From Phymatolithon calcareum (taxonomy: Eukaryota; Rhodophyta; Florideophyceae; Hapalidiales), in NCBI GenBank assembly GCA_977006965.1, contig OZ345360.1, positions 930,001-994,000 on the forward strand: a stretch of DNA of 64,000 bases, in the 5' to 3' direction. This document shows positions 30,240 to 39,932 of the stretch, piece after piece (the first letter of the stretch is position 1; every line of letters begins with the position of its first letter). The notes below the pieces were generated by a model. The model was not told the DNA's origin, ran no database searches, and saw only the letters and a list, made by a program, of their open reading frames with translations. The translations under genes were made by a program, and so were the position numbers.

Positions 30240-30905
30240 TCAAATTTTCCGAATGAACAGTCCAGGTTTGGCGACGATTTTCTTCCTGGGAATACTGGTA
30301 TCAAAGTGCACGAAAGCAGATGAATTGAAGTTGTCGGCGGGAAGTTTGATCCCTGATCGTGCACTTGTTGCCACTTCCACAGGAACCGCGTCGAGACGAA
30401 CGACGATGATGCCGCCGTTTTCATACCCGGTCGGGTACTGGTTTCGCACTTTGAAAACTCCATTCGTATGTTCGCCGACGTCGTGCTCGCCGGTGATCAC
30501 TGGGTGGCCTTTCTTTCCCAGCACGACAGGACCTATGAGAACTCTACTTACTGCCTAATCGTCTAATGTTGCCACGATGACTTTCACTTGCAGATTGGCA
30601 GTCAAATCTGCGTTAGCCAACCGCGGAATTGGCGTTGAGGGATTGTGTTTGTACTTCCAGTCATCCTTTCTATTCATCAACCATGGACTGGTTGAGAGGA
30701 TTGCTATGCCCTTGCGAAGTCGGAGACGCAACTTGAGCACCTTCTGGCGATGCCTTCTTGTTTTCCAGACGCCTTCCTGGCGACGTCGACGTTTCTCTTC
30801 ACGGTTTATTTTGTAGGGAAATAAAAGCAAGATGTCCACTAAACCCTTGATTTCCTGGAAAGATGTCGTACGCCAAATCTGATTTGGCGTACGACATCTT
30901 TCCAT
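30240..30905 (-). pseudogene. Decayed reading frame with one in-frame stop, unknown protein
   Basis: One minus-strand frame runs from a Met at 30905 to a stop at 30240 and is broken only by a TAG at 30555-30557. The N-terminal third is Lys/Arg-rich. The rest looks beta-rich (PRLANADLTANLQVKVIVAT, then after the stop RVLIGPVVLGKKGHPVITGE, GYENGGIIVVRLDAVPVEVA, SSAFVHFDTSIPRKK). I recognise no family. The first codons lie inside the 47-bp palindrome. It could be a pseudogene, a stop-readthrough gene, or two exons; pseudogene of an element is my preference. Confidence 0.35.
30857..30903. repeat. 47-bp palindrome
   Basis: Two perfectly complementary 23-base arms, beginning GGAAAGATGTCGTACGCC, separated by a single T. 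No other copy is seen in the window. Confidence 0.95.
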
Positions 30906-33118
30906 GATGACGAGTGGTTCCCGATTGTATTACATGTGTGCTCTCCCAAGATCAGATTTGGGCGGCAACGGAAATTTCGGAGGAATCATGCGAAGCCCAG
31001 GGAATGCTCGGGAATTGGCAAGTGTGTCTTTACACAGCTTTTATAACTTCATGACCTGGTGCCCATCGTGAATATTCTGGAAATACTCCTTGTCTCAGCA
31101 CGCGGGACGCGAAATCTGGACAATGACTCATTTTGTGACCAGCATTGCGTAGACCATGGTGTCGTGATCAAAGTTGGCAGTTGTGCTAATATTGTTTGTC
31201 ACCAGCTTTCGCATAGAACGATGGTGCTGTGCTCAAAGTTGGCGCAAGACAATGTTTGCGACTGAAGTTATTGGGATCCTGTCCCTCTCTACCTTGGAGA
31301 GGAGCCTATCTACACAGAGTGCACCAGTTGGCGATGCGCTGTCGGTGAATAATTACACTACTCTCGGTGGGTGCACTTGATGACTAACTGTGAACAAGCG
31401 ATCACACAGTGAATGTTAGTGAAGGTTTACTTTGTTACACATGTTCGCGCGGAATTCTTTCATAGACGAGCGGTTGACATTGGGTTAAAGTCGATTTACC
31501 TCATCGAACACTTGACGTCTCCTCTCCGAAATTGAGGCGTCCCGATCCCTAACCATGCGTGTGAGTTTGAGCATGCCTGCAACTTTAATTATGCAAAGGT
31601 GCTCAAATTTGCCAAAGTTGCCAACCTTGACGCGGTCTTTCCGGGTATTCATGGCGGGTGTCGACGAGCACTGGATTCCTCTCAGTATATACCGAACGAT
31701 ATCTTTCAACTGGTCAAGTCAGGATGCAAGGGACCAGCACAAAACGCGTGGACCACTTGGGCGGCTCAACGTCGTCATGGAATGTGTCCCAATATTTGAC
31801 AGGACTTGCAGTTTCTGGGGGTGGATGAGGAGATCGACGCATCATGTTGTCCTACATGTTTTTTCTTCGTGTCTGCCATATCACCACGTTCAAATAGACT
31901 GCGACATAATGCTGGTGAGCTCCAAGCGTTTGGCATGGCCGTCCATCTCACGTAGCAGAATATCCCGGTTGCGGACATTAGTACCAATGGACGTTGATGT
32001 TGCGAGTCATTGCAAATTCCTGTCGTTTGTTTATCGCAATGATCATTAGGATGTGCATACGTATAAAGCCACATTGATTTCTGTTCCTACAAAGGCAGAA
32101 GTCGTACCCTGTCTGCATTCCGATTTCAAAATTGCAGGTACTGGCAAAGTGTCTGGCTTTCCGCACTGCCAATGCCTTGAAAAGGCTGACGCGAAAGTTA
32201 CAGCCTGGTGACGTCCTTTTGTGCGATATACAGTAAAATAGTTGCGGCAGTGCAATTTAGAAGCAAGAATCAATCAACCGATACCTGGCCGAGTAGTCGT
32301 TTCTCCTGGCAATAACAGCCAGTCGGCAGTAGTGTGGCAACAGCCCATCTTTTAAGCCATGGCTCCGGATAGACGCTCCGGCGAAGGGGTCGGGAATTGC
32401 GATTTAGGATTTAATTTTCCAATAAAGACAGTAATGAATTCAGGAACCTTGGGCGACCCGCAGGTGGTCCAGTACATCACTGGAGTGTACACAAGGTGTA
32501 TTGCAAACTTATGTCCCACGAGCAGGAACTAAAACGGTGGATGTGCCAGGTTTGAATTCTAAACAATCCATTTCAGGGGTTCATCTATGGTGCACTCCAT
32601 CTTCACACTCAAAGAGCTTAGCTTGACTTTTCTGCTTCCCCAGAAAGTCTGGATACTGGTCATGTGGAAAGAGTCCTTCCGAAATTTCCGCTGCGCCCCC
32701 AGGTTTAGAAAGACAAAATTGCTTAGGAGTACAACATCACCAGTCCATTGCATTCATCTGACTTGATACCACGTGACTGCTGCATTCAGCAAGAGGGCCG
32801 CAGGTGTGAAAAGTCTGCTGGCTATTCGTAGTTTACAGGGCTAGGAAAAATCTCCGCTGTAGCTTTTACCTGCGTCTGCTGGTCACTGCGTCAACAAAGG
32901 AGAACTGCAGTGCATAAATCATGACATACGTTCCACTACTGTAGTTCATCCCTGTTTTGTTCAATGCATAATTTTTATCGCTTTACTGAACAAGATGACA
33001 ACCCAGATGACAGAATATCGCAACGCCAACAGCATGCGAGGATGCTCGTCCCCAGTGAGTTCTTAGATATAAAGAACAATAACCATCCTTTCTACATATA
33101 CATAGTTACACACGTTCC

Positions 33119-36100
33119 TTAGTCAATCGCATAATAGTCGCGCGCAGATCCTGTCAAAGGCGAACGATCCTGATGCGCAGCGTGCATGCGGTCGAATTCA
33201 TCCTCTTCCTCGTCGTTGTTCTCCTCGTCTCCGTTCCGGCCATCTAGTGCGTCCTGCTCATCAACGGGATAGATATCGTAACCTTCGCTGTATCCGTGAT
33301 GTCCATGACCCACAGAATCATCCTCTTGATCTTCTGGTTCTGCTTCATACTCTCGAGCAACTTCCTCTTGAACTGGCAATGGTTTTGTCTTCTTCTTTGC
33401 ACGCGAGCGCTTCCCAGACCCGAATCTCAAGAACGAACGTGAGCCAGCGGGTTTCTTTTCTGTTTCAGAGGTTGATTTCCGACCATTCTTTGATTCGCGA
33501 TGTGACCTACGCCGTGACGGTCTGGAGCTCAATTCCTCCGCACCCTCCAGTGGCTCAATCTCATCTATACCATTGCCTTCGCGATCTTCGTGCATAGGTG
33601 ACCGTGGCACTTCCCTCCTGTCTCGGCTCTTTCGCCGACTCATACTCAGTCTACTTTGCGACTGAGTTTTAGGAAGCCCAACACCACGTCTATCCCGGCG
33701 CCCAGAATTCTGTATTGCGTCTGAAGCCTTCTCAAAATCTGGACTACCAACGCCCGGTACTTCTACATTTTCCACAGGTAACAGTGCATATGCTCCAGCC
33801 TCCGCAAGCTCCAAATGACCAGGGTGGGATTCTAGAGCCTTAACAATTGCGGATCGCCCACCGTACCTAACCACGCGTCGCTTGCTCGCCTCGTTTTCAA
33901 AGGTGGCAGACAAAAACAATGTGCAGGCGGCAACTTGAACACCTGGATCTTCCGGAAATTCTTGCATTGCTTCACATGTTGCCTTGATTGCTTCAGCGAT
34001 TGTGGGGGATTCCTGAATTTCCTTATCTCCTTGACAAAGAACTGCAAGGGAAAGGCAAGCCATTTCGAAAAGTCTTGGATTATTGAAATGGGATCGCATA
34101 ACCGCATTGATGTTCTTCACGCCGTGCAATCGCTTCACATCGTCGCAATTTCCGACATGCTGATTACAGGAATATCGCAAGGCGATGCAACAGTGCTCAA
34201 GAACCTTGGGGTTCTGATGCCACTTTCTCATCAACCTCAGAATCATGTCTACGCCATTCATGTTCATGAACCGATCCTGATTCTCTTCAGAGTTCAATAC
34301 AAGAGTGCACAGAGCTGCCAATGACGGCTGAAGACCAACAACATTTGCATCTCTCGAGGATATTTGAATCATTTCTCCCAGCTGCTCAAAAATGCCGGTT
34401 CTTCCAATCTCATTTTTGTGTGGGACACACTCAAAGGCCAGGAAATTCAAGGTTCCGCATACGAGCACAACCAGGTTACTTTCGGGGAAAGGGTCCATGT
34501 GATGAGCCAACGCCTTATGGATAAGTTGTGCGAGACCAGTGCCCGCCGACTGATCTGTCATGAATCGCAACCGAATCCTATTCCGATTCGAAACCATGGC
34601 ACGGATAGCACTCAATATGGCCAACACACAACGAGATGTTGTGTGGTGTGCTCTGAAGGCTTTCAGTATTACCTTTTCAACAGACAGCTTAGAGAGGCGA
34701 GTAGCCAAAGACACATCCGCGACGCAAAGAGTTGCCAGTGCATAAGCAGTGTGTTCCACAACGTCTGCACTTTCCATATGGCTCTCCATGGCCGTTACCA
34801 AATGTTCCGGAGCTTCCTCGCGCGCCATCTTGCGTCCCATGAGTGGATCCTTCGCTTGAGCCAGAGCGGTGATAGCTGTGGAGCAAGCAATTACAAGCTT
34901 ATTGCTTTGCCTGCCATGAGCGCCCAACGCATTTACAATCGGAGTGGCGATTCCCATTTGCAAAGCACTGTTCTGGTTGACAGAGTGGTTCGTACATGTG
35001 CTTGACGCTCCAAGCGCGGCTCGTTCCATCACTCCGACATCAGAGGGGTGTAGCTGCATAGCCCTAGATATCGTACGCATGCCGTTAGAGGCGGCAACGG
35101 CATCCTTGCCGAGGGTGCAATAGTGACAGAGTCTTTCGATAGTGCTGCACGCTTGTTCTTGCACACGAGGATCTTGTTCATGAGTGGCAGCGATATCAAC
35201 AGTTGCTTCAATGGTACCCTGTTCAACTGCTCGCTTCTGCAAAAGCTTGTATGCCCCCAGAGTTTCAAGACACATCAGTCCTTTTCGGGCCAAGAGAGCG
35301 TCTGCGGAGTGCTGCTGCATGGCAGTTAGCACTGTGGGGAGGACTCGATTATCATCCAGGCTTTCTTCAGCAATGTTGCCAAGAGAAGACGAGATCGCGA
35401 TAATCGCGGCAATTGCAATCGTGCAAGTTGCCGCATCGCCCATGTAAACATTCATTGCCCGAGTTAGACTTCGATAAACGTTTGCGTTGATAGCATGCAG
35501 CGCCGACTCTTTGCATGATGTACAAACATGTCTTAAAGCTGCACAACCACTCCTCGTGGCGAATAATAAATAGTCGTCATTGCGATTTGGAACTGAAGTC
35601 CATCGATCCAGCCCCATAATAATTGCTTCTATAATGCGCTGCTCTGCCATTGCTTGTTTTAAGTTAACCATGTCAGGGCCGGAACAAATACCACTGACTG
35701 CACGGGACGCCATTTCGTAAACAGTGGACATTACGTTGCCTTCCCGTTGTTCAAGCGATAAAGAGATTTGCGGGATAGCACCAAGATCAACAGACGAAAC
35801 GCGACACTCTGCAGACACCTCAGATAGATCTGCGATGGCAGCACATCCCGCCATTTGCACGAGGCGAGTGGACGGAAAGCTGCGCATAGATAAAAGGACA
35901 CCTTGTAGTGCCCCTGGTTCACCTGACCCAATTCCCCCTGGCAACGTAAACCTCTCAAGACCCAAATCAGTAAAGCAATCCTCGAAATTCCGCAGCACAG
36001 AATTTTCCTTGCTCTCCTCAGGCATGAATCGCAGGAGACGAATGAGCGCGTGCAGCGATCTCTCCTGAATGCAGACATCTTCATGTTGAGCAAACATCGA

Positions 36101-38722
36101 TGTTACCACAAGATCCCATGCCCTCCTTCGCAAAAGATACACACCTTCTTCCTTATCATCCGCGCGAAGTCGCTGCACCACATCCACAAAGTCGTATACA
36201 GCTTGTCGTGATTCTGGGCTTGCAGGTGACTTGGGAAACTTTGAATAGCTGGACTCTATTTCATGCATCAAACCTGAGGGTTTTTGGAAAACGGATGGAT
36301 TCGGCTCGCCAGTCTTCAGAACGACCGGAGGTGCAGGTATCTTAGGAGCGGAACTCTCTGTTGCCGGTCGCGGTGGCGGCGGTAGCGGAGGCGGCGGAGG
36401 AACAGCACCTTTTGCTAGCATCTCTTTCTGCTCGTACTGAGCAACAACAGCTGCGACAGGCTCTCGCTGCTTTACGACTTCCGCTATACGATCCTGTTCT
36501 GTCACGTCATTTTCACGAGCTGTCTTACCGTTTTCAGCTTCTTCTTCTTCTTCCTCTTCTTCTTCATGCTCTTCCCCAATGGACTGTGAAGACCTACGTT
36601 TTCTGGGTATAGAATGGTGACGGATAGCAGTACGAGCAAGATCCAACGCGGACGGTCGTTTCGGCTGTGCGGGTTCATCTTCAGGTGACGACGATTGTCC
36701 GGACACAGGCTCAGCTTTGTCGCCCGTCTCAACAGGTGTCCCTTCTTGGTGCCCTGGAAGAACTTCCGTCGACCCACTAAAATCTCTGGAGATTGTATTT
36801 ACACTATCTCCTTGCGAAGAACGTCCAGACTCCCCAGTTCTCGTCTTTCGTGGAAGAACAGGGCGCTCCACAACTTGTTGAAACGAAAACCCAGGCCCTT
36901 CCAATGCAGAAGGGGATGACCCATTCTTCGGAAAGATTTCCTTCACCTTGATGTGCGGAATGGAAGAAAATGAGGACCTCCCGAGGCTGCTTTCCATTGA
37001 AGAACCAGATTTCAGCTTTGTAAGCGCGGAATCCACAACTTCTAGTCCACTCGCCGTATCGGGATGTCGTCCTTTACCAGGAGAGCCCCAAAAGCTACCT
37101 TGCTTTGGTGTGGCAACATGTGGCACGGTACGCTTAGGAGACGCTGTTCCAGGAACTGAAACTTTTGTTCTCGGTAGTTCCAGATCAGTCGCTATCACAC
37201 GGTCACTTGTGCTTCTCTCCTCGGCACTCTTTTTTTCAATTATGGCATCAAGATTCCTACCGGACAAAGCTGAGGAACCCGCTGAATCTTCCGTCTGACG
37301 AGAAACTGGACTCTGGGCGAAGTTGTCAGTAATCGATGACGGCACCGAAATATCCATGGGGCTCTTCACGACAGCAATAACAGGCTTTTCGCTTTCTTCA
37401 AACACGCTCTCGGTTGTTTCCGTCGCAATGTAAGTTGTTTCTTGCTGACTTGAAACTGGGACTAGCTTCAAGTACGTTACGGTGGGTTGTACCGATTGCC
37501 TTGACGATGCGATTGAAGAGTTGCTAGGTTTCTTGGGCTCTTTCTCCGCGTCCTCAATAGGTTCTCCAGCTGGAGCACCGGGAAGTTCACGGCTCGCACC
37601 TTGCTCTATTCCATCATTGTTCACGAGTTTCAGATTTCGGATAAACGATCGAGAACTTTCGACATTGCTGTTCTTGGGTGGAATGTCCGCTCCTTGAACT
37701 GAGACCTCAGCCGCGGGAAAAGTGGACACGGCTGCCGCCGCCGCGGTAGGCACCTGCTCGTGCGAGTCTCGGGCATCCAGTGCTTCTGGCAATGGTGCAA
37801 CAGGTTGCAGTGGCTTTTCTGTCCGTGCCAACTCGGACATACCCCATTTCTCAGCTAGGTTCTCTGCCTGCAGATTTTCTGGCGCAGCGGCAGACGGAAG
37901 CTGCTCCGGCTCCATGAGGGTTTCGGGCTCATCGGGATGTTCATCCGGCACCTCTTTTTGTGCCACATGTTGAGAATATGTTGTTTCTCCGGTGTGCTCC
38001 GGTTCTTTTTCCTGTTCATGCACCTCTGTACTCTCCGGCTCGGGAGCAACCGCCTTTGATGCGGGTTCATAGTTCTTCGTAGTGGGCGGAGGCGCCGAAA
38101 CAGGTCGCGAAGATGTTGGTTCAGTTGGATGTAACAAAGGCTTATTTGATATCGGGCCCGCACGCGACGCGCGCTCGTCCCAGTAGTCAGCTTCTTTTAC
38201 ATTCTTCGGTACGCCACGGCCCGTCCGGTAAACCCATGCCAAGTTTCGCATCGAAATAACGTCGCCAGCATCAGCAATTTGTCGCACAATACCGATACCC
38301 TTTTCGGGGTCCTTCTCCACGCCAAAGCCCTGGATGTAGCTCAATCCAAGACAGCTTTTGGCGGGGTTATCGCCGAGCATGGCGCCGCGCTGCCAGCACG
38401 CGACGGCGTGCGAGTTAGACCTCTCCACGCCATATCCACGCGCGTACATGTGTCCAAGTTCAGTCCACGCGGTAGGATGACCGCGCTCGGCTGCTGCGCG
38501 AAACCAGCCGACAGAGGTTCGATCGTCGAGGCCGATGAGATGGCGACCTAATGCGACCATTGCGGAAAGGTGACCACGGATAGCAGCTTCCTGGTAAAGA
38601 TCAGCAGCGTCCGCATGGTTGTCCAATTTTTCGCTCTCGACGGCACGACAGTATATTTCGTCCGGTGTTTCCGAGCGCCAAGGCTGCGGCATCTCCGCAG
38701 AAGCGGGTAGCACCGCGGGCAT
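33119..38722 (-). CDS. Giant Sel1-repeat / ARM-repeat scaffold protein
   Basis: 1867 residues in one exon. Residues about 35-190 hold four to five Sel1-like repeats (AADLYQEAAIRGHLSAMVAL, GWFRAAAERGHPTAWTELGH, MYARGYGVE, LSYIQGFGVEKDPEKG, AWVYRTGRGVPKN). Residues 190-840 are disordered and acidic/Ser-rich, with a Glu run (bases 36540-36575) and a polyproline block (near 36390). Residues about 840-1640 are armadillo-like helical repeats (ALIRLLRFMPEE, ACSTIERLCHYCTLGKDAV, VLEHCCIALRYSC). The C-terminal 220 residues are basic, then strongly acidic (ENNDEEEDEFDR). Both repeat types bind proteins, so an adaptor role is inferred; the partner is unknown. I know no characterised orthologue. The first ATG (38722) is directly followed by the Sel1 region, so the start is probably right. 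Confidence 0.8.
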   Translation of the reverse strand: MPAVLPASAEMPQPWRSETPDEIYCRAVESEKLDNHADAADLYQEAAIRGHLSAMVALGRHLIGLDDRTSVGWFRAAAERGHPTAWTELGHMYARGYGVERSNSHAVACWQRGAMLGDNPAKSCLGLSYIQGFGVEKDPEKGIGIVRQIADAGDVISMRNLAWVYRTGRGVPKNVKEADYWDERASRAGPISNKPLLHPTEPTSSRPVSAPPPTTKNYEPASKAVAPEPESTEVHEQEKEPEHTGETTYSQHVAQKEVPDEHPDEPETLMEPEQLPSAAAPENLQAENLAEKWGMSELARTEKPLQPVAPLPEALDARDSHEQVPTAAAAAVSTFPAAEVSVQGADIPPKNSNVESSRSFIRNLKLVNNDGIEQGASRELPGAPAGEPIEDAEKEPKKPSNSSIASSRQSVQPTVTYLKLVPVSSQQETTYIATETTESVFEESEKPVIAVVKSPMDISVPSSITDNFAQSPVSRQTEDSAGSSALSGRNLDAIIEKKSAEERSTSDRVIATDLELPRTKVSVPGTASPKRTVPHVATPKQGSFWGSPGKGRHPDTASGLEVVDSALTKLKSGSSMESSLGRSSFSSIPHIKVKEIFPKNGSSPSALEGPGFSFQQVVERPVLPRKTRTGESGRSSQGDSVNTISRDFSGSTEVLPGHQEGTPVETGDKAEPVSGQSSSPEDEPAQPKRPSALDLARTAIRHHSIPRKRRSSQSIGEEHEEEEEEEEEAENGKTARENDVTEQDRIAEVVKQREPVAAVVAQYEQKEMLAKGAVPPPPPLPPPPRPATESSAPKIPAPPVVLKTGEPNPSVFQKPSGLMHEIESSYSKFPKSPASPESRQAVYDFVDVVQRLRADDKEEGVYLLRRRAWDLVVTSMFAQHEDVCIQERSLHALIRLLRFMPEESKENSVLRNFEDCFTDLGLERFTLPGGIGSGEPGALQGVLLSMRSFPSTRLVQMAGCAAIADLSEVSAECRVSSVDLGAIPQISLSLEQREGNVMSTVYEMASRAVSGICSGPDMVNLKQAMAEQRIIEAIIMGLDRWTSVPNRNDDYLLFATRSGCAALRHVCTSCKESALHAINANVYRSLTRAMNVYMGDAATCTIAIAAIIAISSSLGNIAEESLDDNRVLPTVLTAMQQHSADALLARKGLMCLETLGAYKLLQKRAVEQGTIEATVDIAATHEQDPRVQEQACSTIERLCHYCTLGKDAVAASNGMRTISRAMQLHPSDVGVMERAALGASSTCTNHSVNQNSALQMGIATPIVNALGAHGRQSNKLVIACSTAITALAQAKDPLMGRKMAREEAPEHLVTAMESHMESADVVEHTAYALATLCVADVSLATRLSKLSVEKVILKAFRAHHTTSRCVLAILSAIRAMVSNRNRIRLRFMTDQSAGTGLAQLIHKALAHHMDPFPESNLVVLVCGTLNFLAFECVPHKNEIGRTGIFEQLGEMIQISSRDANVVGLQPSLAALCTLVLNSEENQDRFMNMNGVDMILRLMRKWHQNPKVLEHCCIALRYSCNQHVGNCDDVKRLHGVKNINAVMRSHFNNPRLFEMACLSLAVLCQGDKEIQESPTIAEAIKATCEAMQEFPEDPGVQVAACTLFLSATFENEASKRRVVRYGGRSAIVKALESHPGHLELAEAGAYALLPVENVEVPGVGSPDFEKASDAIQNSGRRDRRGVGLPKTQSQSRLSMSRRKSRDRREVPRSPMHEDREGNGIDEIEPLEGAEELSSRPSRRRSHRESKNGRKSTSETEKKPAGSRSFLRFGSGKRSRAKKKTKPLPVQEEVAREYEAEPEDQEDDSVGHGHHGYSEGYDIYPVDEQDALDGRNGDEENNDEEEDEFDRMHAAHQDRSPLTGSARDYYAID

Positions 38723-39932
38723 TATAAGCCGTGTGCCCGCCCGTTGCGCGTGTAGCGCTACAGGGACGCGAGACGAGAAATATTTCGCTGAAGTTTAGGT
38801 CGGGGAATGGTTGAGAAGAAAGGAGACTGACGCTGAGACAAAGCTTATGTTGGCCATGTGCTCATGAAAACTTGTTGCTGCGCCTCTCGAAATAGCTGAA
38901 TTAATTTTGCACATTTTTATTTCCGAATTTGCTTGATCGTCCATAATTGCAAGTCAGGTTTGAGATTTTACCTCCATGAAAAACGTCTATGATAATTGCA
39001 TTTTATAATTGACAGCTATTGTAATTACATTTTTCGTGCTGTACTGACTGTATGCTACTGAAGCAAGCTCGAGACCCTCCCCGTGTTCTTCAAATTGCAC
39101 GTTGTACAACATCCGACCGACAGACCCTTTTCGCCAACACAGCAGTTCTTTGGTCTGCCCTCCCCCGTTGCGCACATGGCACCACCGGTTTGCAAACGCG
39201 AAGGCAACCATCCGGTGGCACGAGAGCTACTGTAGCTTTCCATCCTGCATCGCGACGGCGCTTCTACAGTACTGAACGCATTGTCCACGCTCATGCTCTG
39301 ACTCTTTTCTTTCTGGTTGCCGTACAGATGCTATCCGGGCACTCGTTCTCGCGGAGCGGTGATGTGATGCCGTACCGATGCAAGCGGCGAAGAAAGCCTG
39401 GCTGAGCACCGACCGGGCTGCAGAACTACAGTCTCGACACGGAAGGCAAGGGTTTTATCAACTTGTTTTATTGCAAAGTATGTTGCACAATGAGAGCTGG
39501 ACGCGGAGGAGAAAGCACCATGCTAACCCAATTTCGTCTAAAGAAATTCCGTGGTTTCTTTGCGTAGCGCGCAAAGGCATTGACGCATAATGAAACGAGC
39601 AAGAAATCAAGAAACCAGGGTCTGACATTACGTTGAGCAGATCGTCGCGAAACCGTTGCTTTTTTTTGGTAACCAAGTTGTCACCTTTTCGCTCCTTTTT
39701 GTATGTGTGTTCTACAATGCCCAAGTGAGGGATCAAAAACACCTGTGTCGCCTCTCGGCAAGAAATTAAATTCCGTTCGAAAGGCGCGAGGTTGGGAAGT
39801 AGACGTTTAGGAAGTAAACAGATTACATCCCTATCCATCGACACACTCGTCGTGTTCGCCCATTCCCTGTGCCTCGGAAAAATTGTGCCGACGCTATACC
39901 TACTACAAGCTTGCTAGACTTTAGACACCACC
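38723..39932. other. Intergenic gap, Sel1/ARM gene to bromodomain gene
   Basis: 1.2 kb holding the promoter of the Sel1/ARM gene and the 3' end of the bromodomain gene. A 117-codon plus-strand frame at 39052-39405 has no recognisable features. TACTGTA-type words occur at about 39229 and 39266. Confidence 0.35.

Larger units (their letters stand above)
29091..33118. other. 4-kb region without an intact gene
   Basis: Contains a decayed minus-strand reading frame (30240-30905), a 47-bp near-perfect palindrome (30857-30903), and clusters of TTGCAAGT/ATTGCAA words at about 29740-30090. A diverged near-repeat at about 31160-31262 shares the core TCAAAGTTGGC. Several 60-100-codon minus-strand frames (31485-32273, 32559-32753) look like eroded coding DNA but match no family that I recognise. 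A decayed mobile element is the most economical reading. Confidence 0.4.
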
